This document shows, piece after piece, positions 1 through 6,594 of a stretch of 12,734 bases of DNA (its first letter is position 1; each line of letters opens with the position of its first letter). This stretch comes from Desulfobacterales bacterium (GTDB lineage: Bacteria; Desulfobacterota; DSM-4660; Desulfatiglandales; Desulfatiglandaceae). Where the stretch lies: contig JAMOVZ010000116.1 of the NCBI GenBank assembly GCA_027061865.1, positions 1 to 12,734 on the forward strand, written 5' to 3'. The notes under the pieces are model-generated. The model searched no databases. It saw only the letters and a list, made by a program, of their open reading frames with translations, and had not been told where the DNA came from. Made by a program: the position numbers and the translations under genes.

Positions 1-792
1 GATCTCAAGTGCCTTCCTGCAAAACAATTTGTGGATGCCGCAATCAAGGCTGTAGAAAAGGGTGACGAGCCTACTGGGCTAATAGCATGCCTTAGGGAAT
101 GGGACCTGAACATGTCCTCCGATTCCAAGGGAGCGGCCATCTATAGCGTGCTCTTTCAGAGGATGCTGGACAACACTTTTTCAGATGAACTGGGTGATCT
201 TGCCCCCCTGTTTTTCGGCAAGAGCCTCACCATCCTTTCCAAACTGAGCAGGTTCTGCACCCACAGCAGGACGGCCCTTCACAGGCTCATGGAGAGGCCG
301 GACTCCCCTTGGTTCGACAATGTAAATACCCCACAGAGGGAGGCCCTTTCCCATGTGCTGGAGAAAAGCCTCAAAGAGGCCAAAGAGTTTTTAGTAACAA
401 CGCTCGGCGAGGATCCAGCAAAATGGCGATGGGGCAGGCTGCACACAATCGAGCTCGGCCACCCCCTTGGAAAGGTCAGGCTGCTCCAAAAGCTATTTAA
501 TCTTGGCCCCTTTGAAGGAGACGGGAACTTTCACACAGTGGCACAATCGGCCATCTTGCCAGGAATGGATTTCACCCTGAAGGCCTGGGATGTAAGTAAC
601 CGCCATATTTATGACTTGGCCGACTGGGATAGATCCCTTGGCTGTATTGTCCCCGGCCAGTCAGGCCACCGTGCAAGCCCTCATTATTCAGACCAGGTGT
701 GGCTATGGCTAAAAGTGAAGCACCATCCCCTTCCCTTTTCAAAAAGCGCAGTGCGCTCGGCAGCGAAAAATATCTTGACCCTTGTCCCTTGA
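1..792 (+). CDS. Penicillin acylase family protein, C-terminal part (5' partial)
   Basis: The reading frame is open from base 1, so this is the tail of a longer gene; 263 residues are visible, and the GTG at 31 is only an internal Val codon. The visible part resembles the C-terminus of the beta chain of penicillin acylase family Ntn-hydrolases: W-x-WGRLHT followed by ELGHPLG, then GPFEGDGNFHTV, and near the end a PGQSGH...SPHYSDQ block followed by HHPLPFS. Members are normally exported, cleaved autocatalytically into two chains, and hydrolyse amides such as beta-lactam side chains, acyl-homoserine lactones or other N-acyl compounds. The catalytic N-terminal Ser of the beta chain, the linker peptide and any signal peptide lie outside the window, so activity and substrate cannot be judged. 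Expected full length is about 750-850 residues. The frame ends at TGA 790-792. The family call is fairly firm; the substrate is unknown. Confidence 0.85.
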   Translation, partial: DLKCLPAKQFVDAAIKAVEKGDEPTGLIACLREWDLNMSSDSKGAAIYSVLFQRMLDNTFSDELGDLAPLFFGKSLTILSKLSRFCTHSRTALHRLMERPDSPWFDNVNTPQREALSHVLEKSLKEAKEFLVTTLGEDPAKWRWGRLHTIELGHPLGKVRLLQKLFNLGPFEGDGNFHTVAQSAILPGMDFTLKAWDVSNRHIYDLADWDRSLGCIVPGQSGHRASPHYSDQVWLWLKVKHHPLPFSKSAVRSAAKNILTLVP

Positions 793-841
793 TAAGGGAA
801 CCAACCCCACAGCCTAAGCTGTCCGCTCCTCTTATAAGATC

Positions 842-871
842 TTGACAATACGGCCCATTATACAGTATTGA
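842..871 (+). promoter_or_regulatory. Candidate sigma-70 promoter for the AOR gene
   Basis: A perfect -35 hexamer TTGACA (842-847) is followed after 18 bases by a modest -10, TATTGA (866-871, 3 of 6 matches). Transcription would start near 878 and give a leader of about 75 bases. Two overlapping palindromes, TCTTATAAGA (830-839) and AAGATCTT (836-843), sit directly on the upstream side of the -35 box and could be an operator. The weak -10 suggests that an activator may be needed; that is inference. Confidence 0.4.
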
Positions 872-880
872 TTTTAGTTT

Positions 881-917
881 CCTGGGGCCGGGCTCAGGTC
901 TTGGGCCCGTTATTTTT
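881..917 (+). terminator. Terminator-like hairpin with a competing hairpin in the AOR leader
   Basis: CGGGCTC (889-895) pairs with GGGCCCG (903-909) over seven base pairs, one of them G-U, around a seven-base loop, and is followed at once by TTATTTTTG. That is the form of a Rho-independent terminator. It lies between the candidate promoter and the AOR start codon, so it may be an attenuator instead of the end of the upstream gene. An alternative stem, CCTGGG (881-886) with CTCAGG (893-898), uses the same bases and would exclude the terminator. If the promoter at 842-871 is not real, the hairpin simply ends the penicillin acylase transcript. Confidence 0.5.
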
Positions 918-953
918 GTTTGCCTACCAATTTAAAGGAGAAAAAAAAGGAAA

Positions 954-3140
954 ATGGAAATTATCAATTTTACAGCATACAAGCCCGCAGCCATCAGAGG
1001 AGGCTATACGGACAAGATACTCAGGGTTGACCTCAGCTCTGCTGCCATATCCATCGATACTGTTGACCAGGAATTCAAAGAGAAGTTTGTGGGGGGCAGG
1101 GGATATGCCTTAAAGCTCATTTGGGATGGAACCTCGGCCGAGACCCAGTCCGACAGTCCGGAAAACATCCTTGTCCTTTCCGGGGGGCCTCTCTGTAGCG
1201 AGCCCAGGTTTCCTGGAACCGGCAAGTTCATAGTGGGAACCATATCTCCGCTGACCGAGACCTTTGTGGACTCCAATGTGGGAGGCCATTTCGCCCCCCT
1301 CATGAAGCTTTGCGGTTTCGATGCCATAGCCATAACAGGTGTGAGCCATAAGGATGTGGTGGTGGCAATTGATGGCGATAAGGGATCCATAGAAATAATA
1401 GAGGCCCCTCAGTTTGACCAAGAAACAGAACTAGGGGCCCTCTCCTACGGTGAGGCCCTGTTGAACCTGATAACAGAGGGCCAGATACATGAAAACATCG
1501 CTGCAGTGACGGCTGGTGTCGGGGCCCTCAACACCCGTTTTGGTATCATTAACAGCCTCTACTTCGACCCGAGGCGGAAAAGGCTCCGCGCCAAACAGGC
1601 CGGCCGCGGCGGCACTGGCACTGTCATGCGGCAAAAGGGCTTACGGGGGGTAGTAGTAAAATCCGCCCTACCTCGAATAGGGGCCAACAACCCCGTGGAT
1701 CCAAAGGGGGTGAAAGAGGCTGGAAGCAAGCTCAAGAGAGTGATAAGCCAGATGGATCCTAAGCAGCTCAGGCTCTCTTCCTGGGGCACTCCGGTTCTTG
1801 TGGAATACATGGACAGATACCACCTGCTGCCCGTCCAAAATTACCAGTACGGCCAGCATCCCGACTCTCCAAAGGTGTTTGCAGATGTTTTTTTGGAAAA
1901 ATATTTCACCAAACGGTTGCCTGATGGCTGCTACCTTGGATGTAATCTGGCCTGCGCAAAAGGGGCCGAAGATGTCCAACTCACCCGCGGACCTATGGCA
2001 GGCAAAACCGTGGGAATTGATGGGCCTGAATACGAAAGTGCCGCCGCTGTGACCAGTATGGGCGTATTTGATCCCCAATTTGTGATGGAATACAATTGGT
2101 ATTGCGACAACTATGGTCTTGATACAATCTCCATGGGGGTGACGGCCTCTTTTCTCATGGAGTGTTATCAGCGCGGCTTCCTGACCGAAGAGGAAGTGGG
2201 CTACCGGCTGGAATGGGGTAATGTAAAAATTGCAGACAGGCTGCTCCATGAAACCGCGCAAGGCAAGGGTTTTGGAAGGGTCTGTGGCCAAGGGGTCAGA
2301 AGGGCAAAAGAATGGGTGGCCAAACAATACTCAATCAGGACCGGCAGGCCTGTTGACAGCGTCATGGCGGAGCTTAACAAGTTCGCCATGGAGGTAAAAG
2401 GACTCGAGTTCTCAATGTACATTCCTAAAGAGTCCCTGGCCCAGCAAGGAGGATACGGCTTTGCCCTGAAGGGCCCCCAACACGACGAGGCCTGGCTCAT
2501 ATTTATAGACCAGATCCACAATGAGCTTCCCACATTTGAGACGAAGGCCGAGGCACTGAAATGGTTCCCCTTGGTCCGCACCTGGTTCAATGCAGTGGGG
2601 CTGTGTAAACTGCCCTGGATAGATGTGCGCCATCCGGAGGCCGCCTCCACAGAGGATCCCAGCAAGAATCATCCCTCCCTTTCCTACTATGTGGACTACA
2701 TGAATGCCACCACAGGAAGCCAAAAGACCATGGAGGACTTGCTTGAGGATTCCGAGCGCCTATACATGCTTCAAAAGCTGATAAATTTACGCCACGGCAA
2801 AGGCACCAGAGAGCACGACCAGATCCCTGAAAGGGCCATGGGGCCAGCCTTTCCTAATGAATATCAGGCAAGAGAAGAGTACTATGATCAATGGCTAAAG
2901 GAGCAGCTTGGCCTTCATGAGCTGCCCGCCGCCCTCGAAGAGCGCCACAGGCTGCTTATGCAATTGCGCCAAAAGGCTTACTCCAAGCTGTGCGATGTGG
3001 TTTATGAGGAAAAGGGCTATTCTTTGGATGGGATCCCGTTGCCAGAAACAGTGGAAAAGTTACGACTTTTGGACCGGCAGGCGCTCGATTTACTCCAGGG
3101 CCACGGAATGGAGTTCATGAAAAGGGCGTTGTCAAACTAA
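954..3140 (+). CDS. Aldehyde ferredoxin oxidoreductase (AOR) family tungsten/molybdenum-pterin enzyme
   Basis: The 728-residue protein belongs to the AOR family, cytosolic enzymes with a metal-bis-pterin and one 4Fe-4S cluster that oxidise aldehydes to acids with ferredoxin, or in related branches act on other acyl substrates. The N-terminal domain has GYTDKILRVDLSS (17-29) and FVGGRGYALK (45-54). Candidate cluster ligands are C326, C330 and C334, with a distal C551. The pterin motif DxxGL(C/D) appears as DNYGLD (385-390) and, with Asn for Asp, as NAVGLC (546-551). GPEYES (357-362) is the usual conserved acidic block. The first three Cys are spaced Cx3Cx3C, against Cx2Cx3C in the Pyrococcus enzyme. 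The protein is about 100 residues longer than archaeal AOR (about 605), with 16 extra residues ahead of the usual start and a long C-terminal region. ATG 954 follows AAAGGAG (934-940), somewhat distant, with AAGG close by. The MoaD-like gene begins 21 bases downstream, so the two are probably cotranscribed. Family is firm; metal and substrate are unknown. Confidence 0.93.
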   Translation: MEIINFTAYKPAAIRGGYTDKILRVDLSSAAISIDTVDQEFKEKFVGGRGYALKLIWDGTSAETQSDSPENILVLSGGPLCSEPRFPGTGKFIVGTISPLTETFVDSNVGGHFAPLMKLCGFDAIAITGVSHKDVVVAIDGDKGSIEIIEAPQFDQETELGALSYGEALLNLITEGQIHENIAAVTAGVGALNTRFGIINSLYFDPRRKRLRAKQAGRGGTGTVMRQKGLRGVVVKSALPRIGANNPVDPKGVKEAGSKLKRVISQMDPKQLRLSSWGTPVLVEYMDRYHLLPVQNYQYGQHPDSPKVFADVFLEKYFTKRLPDGCYLGCNLACAKGAEDVQLTRGPMAGKTVGIDGPEYESAAAVTSMGVFDPQFVMEYNWYCDNYGLDTISMGVTASFLMECYQRGFLTEEEVGYRLEWGNVKIADRLLHETAQGKGFGRVCGQGVRRAKEWVAKQYSIRTGRPVDSVMAELNKFAMEVKGLEFSMYIPKESLAQQGGYGFALKGPQHDEAWLIFIDQIHNELPTFETKAEALKWFPLVRTWFNAVGLCKLPWIDVRHPEAASTEDPSKNHPSLSYYVDYMNATTGSQKTMEDLLEDSERLYMLQKLINLRHGKGTREHDQIPERAMGPAFPNEYQAREEYYDQWLKEQLGLHELPAALEERHRLLMQLRQKAYSKLCDVVYEEKGYSLDGIPLPETVEKLRLLDRQALDLLQGHGMEFMKRALSN

Positions 3141-3161
3141 GGTGGATGCGGGGAATTGGCC

Positions 3162-3401
3162 ATGGTCGTATCTGTCATGTTCTTGGGTGCCCAGAGATCC
3201 GTGACCAAGAAGAGAGAGCTAAGAATCTCGGTAAGCGATCAGGCTTGTGTCTCAGAGGTGGTTGAATATGTGAGAAGGGAATTTCCCCAGCTTCCTTTGA
3301 AGGATATCTTGGTTACTGTAAACGAAAAGATCACCTCCTTTAGCCAGCCCCTCAATCCCAATGACAAGGTAACCTTTCTGCCCCACATAGGTGGAGGTTA
3401 G
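3162..3401 (+). CDS. MoaD/ThiS-family ubiquitin-fold sulfur carrier
   Basis: This 79-residue protein shows the beta-grasp pattern of MoaD/ThiS proteins: strand VVSVMFLGA, strand ELRISVS, helix CVSEVVEYVRREFPQL, then LVTVNEKIT, LNPNDKVTFLPH and a C-terminal glycine tail. MoaD carries a thiocarboxylate on its terminal Gly and donates sulfur to make the molybdopterin dithiolene; such genes often accompany AOR genes. The tail here is IGGG, three glycines instead of the usual two, so the mature end may be GGG unless it is trimmed. I chose ATG 3162, which has GGGGAA (3150-3155) six bases upstream; a TTG at 3156 would add two residues but overlaps that ribosome site's spacing. It follows the AOR stop by 21 bases. 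Its TAG overlaps the stop of the convergent cyclase gene. It may serve AOR cofactor synthesis or general pterin synthesis; no MoaE, MoeB or MoaA gene is in the window. Confidence 0.85.
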   Translation: MVVSVMFLGAQRSVTKKRELRISVSDQACVSEVVEYVRREFPQLPLKDILVTVNEKITSFSQPLNPNDKVTFLPHIGGG

Positions 3402-4462
3402 GCGCCTCCCGCCCCCTTGGTCTCGAGAGTTACGACCCTTGTTGCCTTTCTCTTTTCTTTTTTTGCCGCAAGAAGACGCTGGTCGGCAGTCCTCAGAATG
3501 GAAGTATGGTCTGCCACGTCTTTATCCTCCATGGAGGCCACCCCAAAACTGGCAGTTACAGGAATGGTTAGGCCGTTGAACACGACAGGATTGTTTTCAA
3601 AATAGGTGTGGAGCCTTTGGGCAAGCTTGTCGGCATCGGCCTGCTTGGTAGAGGGGAGGATAATTACAAATTCATCTCCCGCGTAGCGTGCCACCACATC
3701 ACTTTTACGGCAAAGGGAGGTGAGATAGCCTGCAATGGCGGTCAACAAATGATCACCCACGTCATGACCATAGGTGTCGTTTATGTTCTTGAAATCATCC
3801 AAGTCCAGAAAAATAAGGCTAAGGTCCGAATTGTAGCGGATGGCCCGCTGATATTCCCGCTTCAAGACCTTTTCCATCACCCTCCGGTTGAGTAAACCTG
3901 TGAGGGGATCCTTGCTGGCTGCCAAACGTATCTTTTCATGAGCCACCACATTGGATATGCAGATGGACACCTTGACGGCCAGCCTCTCAAGAAGAGTGGT
4001 GTCCATTCCAGGCTGGTATCGTGTGGGCGAGCCATCGCCGTGGTTTAAGGTCCCTATTATTTCGCCATCGTGGGTGATGGGGACTATGGCAAGGGAACGG
4101 ATAAGATAACTCTCTCCTTGTGGAAACAGCTTGAAATAGGGGGCCAAGTCTTTGTTTACAAGCACCGGTGTTGCATCATTGCCGATCAATGCCAAAAGTG
4201 TCTCCCTGTTTATCAGATTAAGCCTTTGGCGGAGTAAATCCGAGCTGTTGAGTTCCCCAAGCATGTGCCTGATCTCATTGTCCTGAATCAGGCTGATCCA
4301 CACATAGGGAATAGCAAACTTCTGCCTTATTTCAGTGAGCAGCCTCTCAAACAAGTCCCTGAAGTTGAGGATAGAGAGAATGCTTATCTCCACCTCAAAA
4401 AACTTGCGCGCCACCTCTTCATTTTGCTTTAGGCGCTCCAGAATGTCGCGGACATCCGGCAT
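3398..4462 (-). CDS. Diguanylate cyclase with N-terminal GAF-like sensor (GGDEF family)
   Basis: This 354-residue soluble protein should make cyclic di-GMP from two GTP. Residues about 20-175 resemble a GAF or DUF484-like sensor fold, with LAIVPITHDGEIIGTLNHGD at 124-143. The GGDEF domain follows: DPLTGLLNRR (185-194), FLDLDDFKNINDTYGHDVGD (218-237) and the signature AGDEF (261-265). The first Gly of GGDEF is Ala, a substitution tolerated in some working cyclases. An inhibitory I-site RKSD (252-255) lies five residues before the signature, so product feedback is expected. No signal peptide or membrane segment is evident. ATG 4462 has a GGGGA ribosome site a few bases upstream. The gene lies 72 bases downstream of the GAF histidine kinase, with a sigma-54 promoter in between, so it may be read both from that promoter and from the kinase transcript. 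Its stop overlaps that of the convergent MoaD-like gene. The signal it senses cannot be told. Confidence 0.93.
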   Translation of the reverse strand: MPDVRDILERLKQNEEVARKFFEVEISILSILNFRDLFERLLTEIRQKFAIPYVWISLIQDNEIRHMLGELNSSDLLRQRLNLINRETLLALIGNDATPVLVNKDLAPYFKLFPQGESYLIRSLAIVPITHDGEIIGTLNHGDGSPTRYQPGMDTTLLERLAVKVSICISNVVAHEKIRLAASKDPLTGLLNRRVMEKVLKREYQRAIRYNSDLSLIFLDLDDFKNINDTYGHDVGDHLLTAIAGYLTSLCRKSDVVARYAGDEFVIILPSTKQADADKLAQRLHTYFENNPVVFNGLTIPVTASFGVASMEDKDVADHTSILRTADQRLLAAKKEKRKATRVVTLETKGAGGA

Positions 4463-4525
4463 ATATCCCCGCTTTTCCCGGCTTGCAAAGCCTGTTAATC
4501 AACAGCTGTTATAATTTTGTACAAT

Positions 4526-4543
4526 AAGCAATAATTATGCCAA
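4526..4543 (-). promoter_or_regulatory. Sigma-54 (-24/-12) promoter for the diguanylate cyclase gene
   Basis: Read on the minus strand the site is TTGGCATAATTATTGCTT. It matches the RpoN consensus TGGCAC-N5-TTGCW except for the C after TGGCA, and has the invariant GG (4541-4540) and GC (4529-4528) separated by exactly ten bases. Transcription would begin near 4516, giving a leader of about 54 bases to the start at 4462. The upstream half overlaps the last codons and stop of the histidine kinase gene. A sigma-54 promoter needs an AAA+ enhancer-binding activator, which is not encoded in the window. The palindromes AACAGCTGTT (4501-4510) and TTGTACAA (4517-4524) flank the predicted start site. 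Confidence 0.7.
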
Positions 4544-6376
4544 GTTACAACTCTCCGGCTCGTTCTCATGGATGGGCAGCCTGACCACAAAGGTGGTGCT
4601 CTGTTTAGTGCTATTCATATCTATCTTCCCGTTCAAAAGCCGAATAATTCGATGGGTGATATAAAGGCCCCTCCCCTCACCTTCACCTTCCAGCAATTTG
4701 GCCTTATCTTCTTCAGAGATTGGCCCGGTATTCTTTATCTCTGCGCATGCCCAGCCGTTTTCCCTATAGGTCCTGATGCTGAGGCATCCCCCTTTGAGTG
4801 GTATCGCCTTGGTGGCGTTGTTGAGCAGATTGTCAAACACCCTTTCCAGGTGAATCTTGTAACAGCATACCCACAAGCCCTCTTCAAAAGGCCCCTCTTG
4901 GAGAGTCACATTCTGCTTTAACTGTTCCTTAATGGCTTCTTTGTTGATCTCAAAGCGTCTGCGGAGCACCTCCGTCATATCCACCACCTGTTCCCTCCCT
5001 ACCTCGTAAATGCTGAGGGCCAGTTCCTGCATTCGGCTGGTCTCTTCAAACAGGATATCCACGTAACGCTTGATTTGATCCATATGGTTTGACAAGTCTT
5101 CTCGTTCCAGGAGTTTTTTCAACCTTCTAGCAAAGCCCGCAATAGCGATGGCTGGATTTTTAAAGTCGTGGAGAATGTCGTCAAGGCGCTCCATCCTCTG
5201 GGCCTTCATGAGCTCTCTGCCCAAGAACATAAAGATCTCGATCTCATCTTCTTGATAACGCAGGCGATGCTCGAGGGCATCGAAGGTCATGAAGTGGGTG
5301 ATCTCCCCCTCCACATGCAACGGGATATAAAGGATCGAATTGATATTGTGTTTCCGGGCGAATGCCTTCATGTGCTCCGAGACAAGTTCACTTCGCTGGG
5401 GGTCAACGACCAGGATATAATGGGGGGTAACCAGTTCATATATCCCTTCTCCCTTGTAATCTGCTAGCCCTAATAATACCTCAAAGGCCGGCTCGCTGCT
5501 CACCTCAAAGGTCTTTCCAATGCTGTGATAACCCTCCTTTTGGGGGTAACCAGCCTCCAGGACTACATGCTTGTAGTCCCTTGCCACGGAGAAAAGGGCG
5601 CAGCTCTGGACATTTACCACATCTGCCAGCTCGGGTATGACCCTGTTAAACACCTCTTCCATCTTTATCCCGCCCCTGCTGCCCAGGCTCTTAAAGATAT
5701 GCTGGACTATGGCATCCTTTTTTTCGTTGATTCTATGCATGGAAAGGATCTTCTTGCGGGCCATGGCAAAGGAGAGCCTTTTGGCAAGGAGCTCTGCTAT
5801 CTGGATCTCTAGCGGCGTAAAGGAGCGGTTCTTCTCTGCATAATAGATTTGAATCACACCAACCGTGTCTCTTTCATGGGGGAAAAAGCGGGGTATTTCA
5901 AGTGGGACGGCCATCAGGGAAGAGATGCCCTCCCTCAAAACGATGGTCTTATTTCTGTAACGGGGATCAGATAGTATGTCAGGGACCAAGACGGTTTTGC
6001 GGGTCTTTACCACCTCCCCAGCAATGGTGCCTTCGAGCGGAATAAAAGGCTTCCGCTCCTCTTCCTTGGAGGGATAGGATCCGTAGGAAAGCATTTGCTG
6101 GCTTTGAGGGTCATAAATCCTCACGGATGCAGATTCCGCCCCCAAAAATTCCACAATATAACGGGTGGCCTGCTCAAGGATCCTGCGTTCGGGCAGATCA
6201 GGGTCTATCTCCACTATCTCATCCACCTGACGCGTAATTTGCTCCAAAAAGTCATAGAGCACATGGCTTTCCAGCCATTTTACGAATTCCTCCCATTTCT
6301 CAGGCTCTCCAGATATGTCTTTGGCCCAGGGATGCTCTTTGAGGGCCTGAGCAAGCTTTTTCACATTTATCCACAT
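4535..6376 (-). CDS. Cytosolic histidine kinase with two GAF domains
   Basis: The 613-residue protein has no membrane segment or signal peptide, so it senses a cytoplasmic cue. Residues 1-60 are a charged helical lead-in. GAF1 covers about 65-205, with GTIAGEVVKTRKTVLVPDI (116-134) and SLMAVPLEI (153-161). GAF2 covers about 240-390, with NSILYIPLHVEGEITHF near 346-362. The dimerisation helix carries the likely phospho-accepting His at H403 in LHDFKNP, with D404 next to it. The ATPase domain has the N-box FDNLLNNATKAI (514-525) and the G2 loop GEGEGRGL (564-571). The G1 box reads KNTGP (548-552), with Asn where many kinases have the adenine-binding Asp, a variant found in many kinases. ATG 6376 follows AGGTGAGG. 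No dedicated response regulator lies beside it; the next gene downstream encodes a diguanylate cyclase and the divergent neighbour is a hybrid kinase. The signal is unknown, though GAF domains often bind small molecules or haem. Confidence 0.9.
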   Translation of the reverse strand: MWINVKKLAQALKEHPWAKDISGEPEKWEEFVKWLESHVLYDFLEQITRQVDEIVEIDPDLPERRILEQATRYIVEFLGAESASVRIYDPQSQQMLSYGSYPSKEEERKPFIPLEGTIAGEVVKTRKTVLVPDILSDPRYRNKTIVLREGISSLMAVPLEIPRFFPHERDTVGVIQIYYAEKNRSFTPLEIQIAELLAKRLSFAMARKKILSMHRINEKKDAIVQHIFKSLGSRGGIKMEEVFNRVIPELADVVNVQSCALFSVARDYKHVVLEAGYPQKEGYHSIGKTFEVSSEPAFEVLLGLADYKGEGIYELVTPHYILVVDPQRSELVSEHMKAFARKHNINSILYIPLHVEGEITHFMTFDALEHRLRYQEDEIEIFMFLGRELMKAQRMERLDDILHDFKNPAIAIAGFARRLKKLLEREDLSNHMDQIKRYVDILFEETSRMQELALSIYEVGREQVVDMTEVLRRRFEINKEAIKEQLKQNVTLQEGPFEEGLWVCCYKIHLERVFDNLLNNATKAIPLKGGCLSIRTYRENGWACAEIKNTGPISEEDKAKLLEGEGEGRGLYITHRIIRLLNGKIDMNSTKQSTTFVVRLPIHENEPESCNLA

Positions 6377-6412
6377 AACCTCACCTGATTTCTGGTACCC
6401 CGATTTTTTCAG

Positions 6413-6442
6413 CTAATATCAAAAATTTAGCCTTTGAGTCAA
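6413..6442 (-). promoter_or_regulatory. Candidate sigma-70 promoter for the GAF histidine kinase gene
   Basis: On the minus strand TTGACT (6442-6437, 5 of 6 matches) is followed after 18 bases by TATTAG (6418-6413, 4 of 6). The start would fall near 6406, about 30 bases before the kinase ATG. The inverted repeat at 6458-6475 lies just upstream of the -35 box, where an activator or repressor could bind. Confidence 0.4.
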
Positions 6443-6457
6443 GGATCGTCCCATGGA

Positions 6458-6475
6458 AATTGGACATTGCCAATT
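6458..6475. repeat. Inverted repeat in the divergent promoter region (operator candidate)
   Basis: AATTGG (6458-6463) and CCAATT (6470-6475) are perfect inverted half-sites separated by six bases (ACATTG). The site lies between the divergent GAF kinase and hybrid kinase genes, 15 bases upstream of the candidate -35 of the GAF kinase. Its form suits a dimeric helix-turn-helix regulator, but no regulator in the window can be linked to it. It is AT-rich and could be chance. Confidence 0.35.
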
Positions 6476-6594
6476 AATTCATGATAAGTTGCTTGTGTTA
6501 ATATTTCTCTGATCCTTTTCCGATATTGCTTCTGTATGACTTTTTATAACCAAGGCATGAAGTCAGGGGTAAACATCACATCAATAGATGCCTC

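Noticed and set aside
805..826. Hairpin ACAGC-CTAA-GCTGT after the penicillin acylase gene as its terminator
   Set aside because: It is a five-base-pair stem followed by a C-rich stretch, not a T-run; the hairpin at 889-909 is a far better terminator candidate.
878..953. Moco or tungsten-cofactor riboswitch upstream of the AOR gene
   Set aside because: The leader is only about 75 bases and I cannot match the multi-stem consensus of that RNA; only the simple competing hairpins are supported.
1668..2327. A 219-codon minus-strand open frame inside the AOR gene
   Set aside because: It lies wholly within a gene with clear family motifs, its translation has no recognisable domain, and it is a by-product of codon bias on the other strand.
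3156..3401. TTG at 3156 as start of the MoaD-like gene
   Set aside because: ATG 3162 is two codons downstream with a GGGGAA at proper spacing; the TTG would place that site directly against the start codon.
3391..3411. Hairpin GGAGG/CCTCC at the MoaD-cyclase junction as a bidirectional terminator
   Set aside because: The stem is only five base pairs and neither side is followed by a T-tract.
6541..6557. TATAAC at 6545-6550 as the -10 of a sigma-70 promoter for the hybrid kinase
   Set aside because: No acceptable -35 is found at 16-19 bases upstream; TTGCTT at 6526 is only 13 bases away. It remains possible with an activator, but I do not list it as a promoter.
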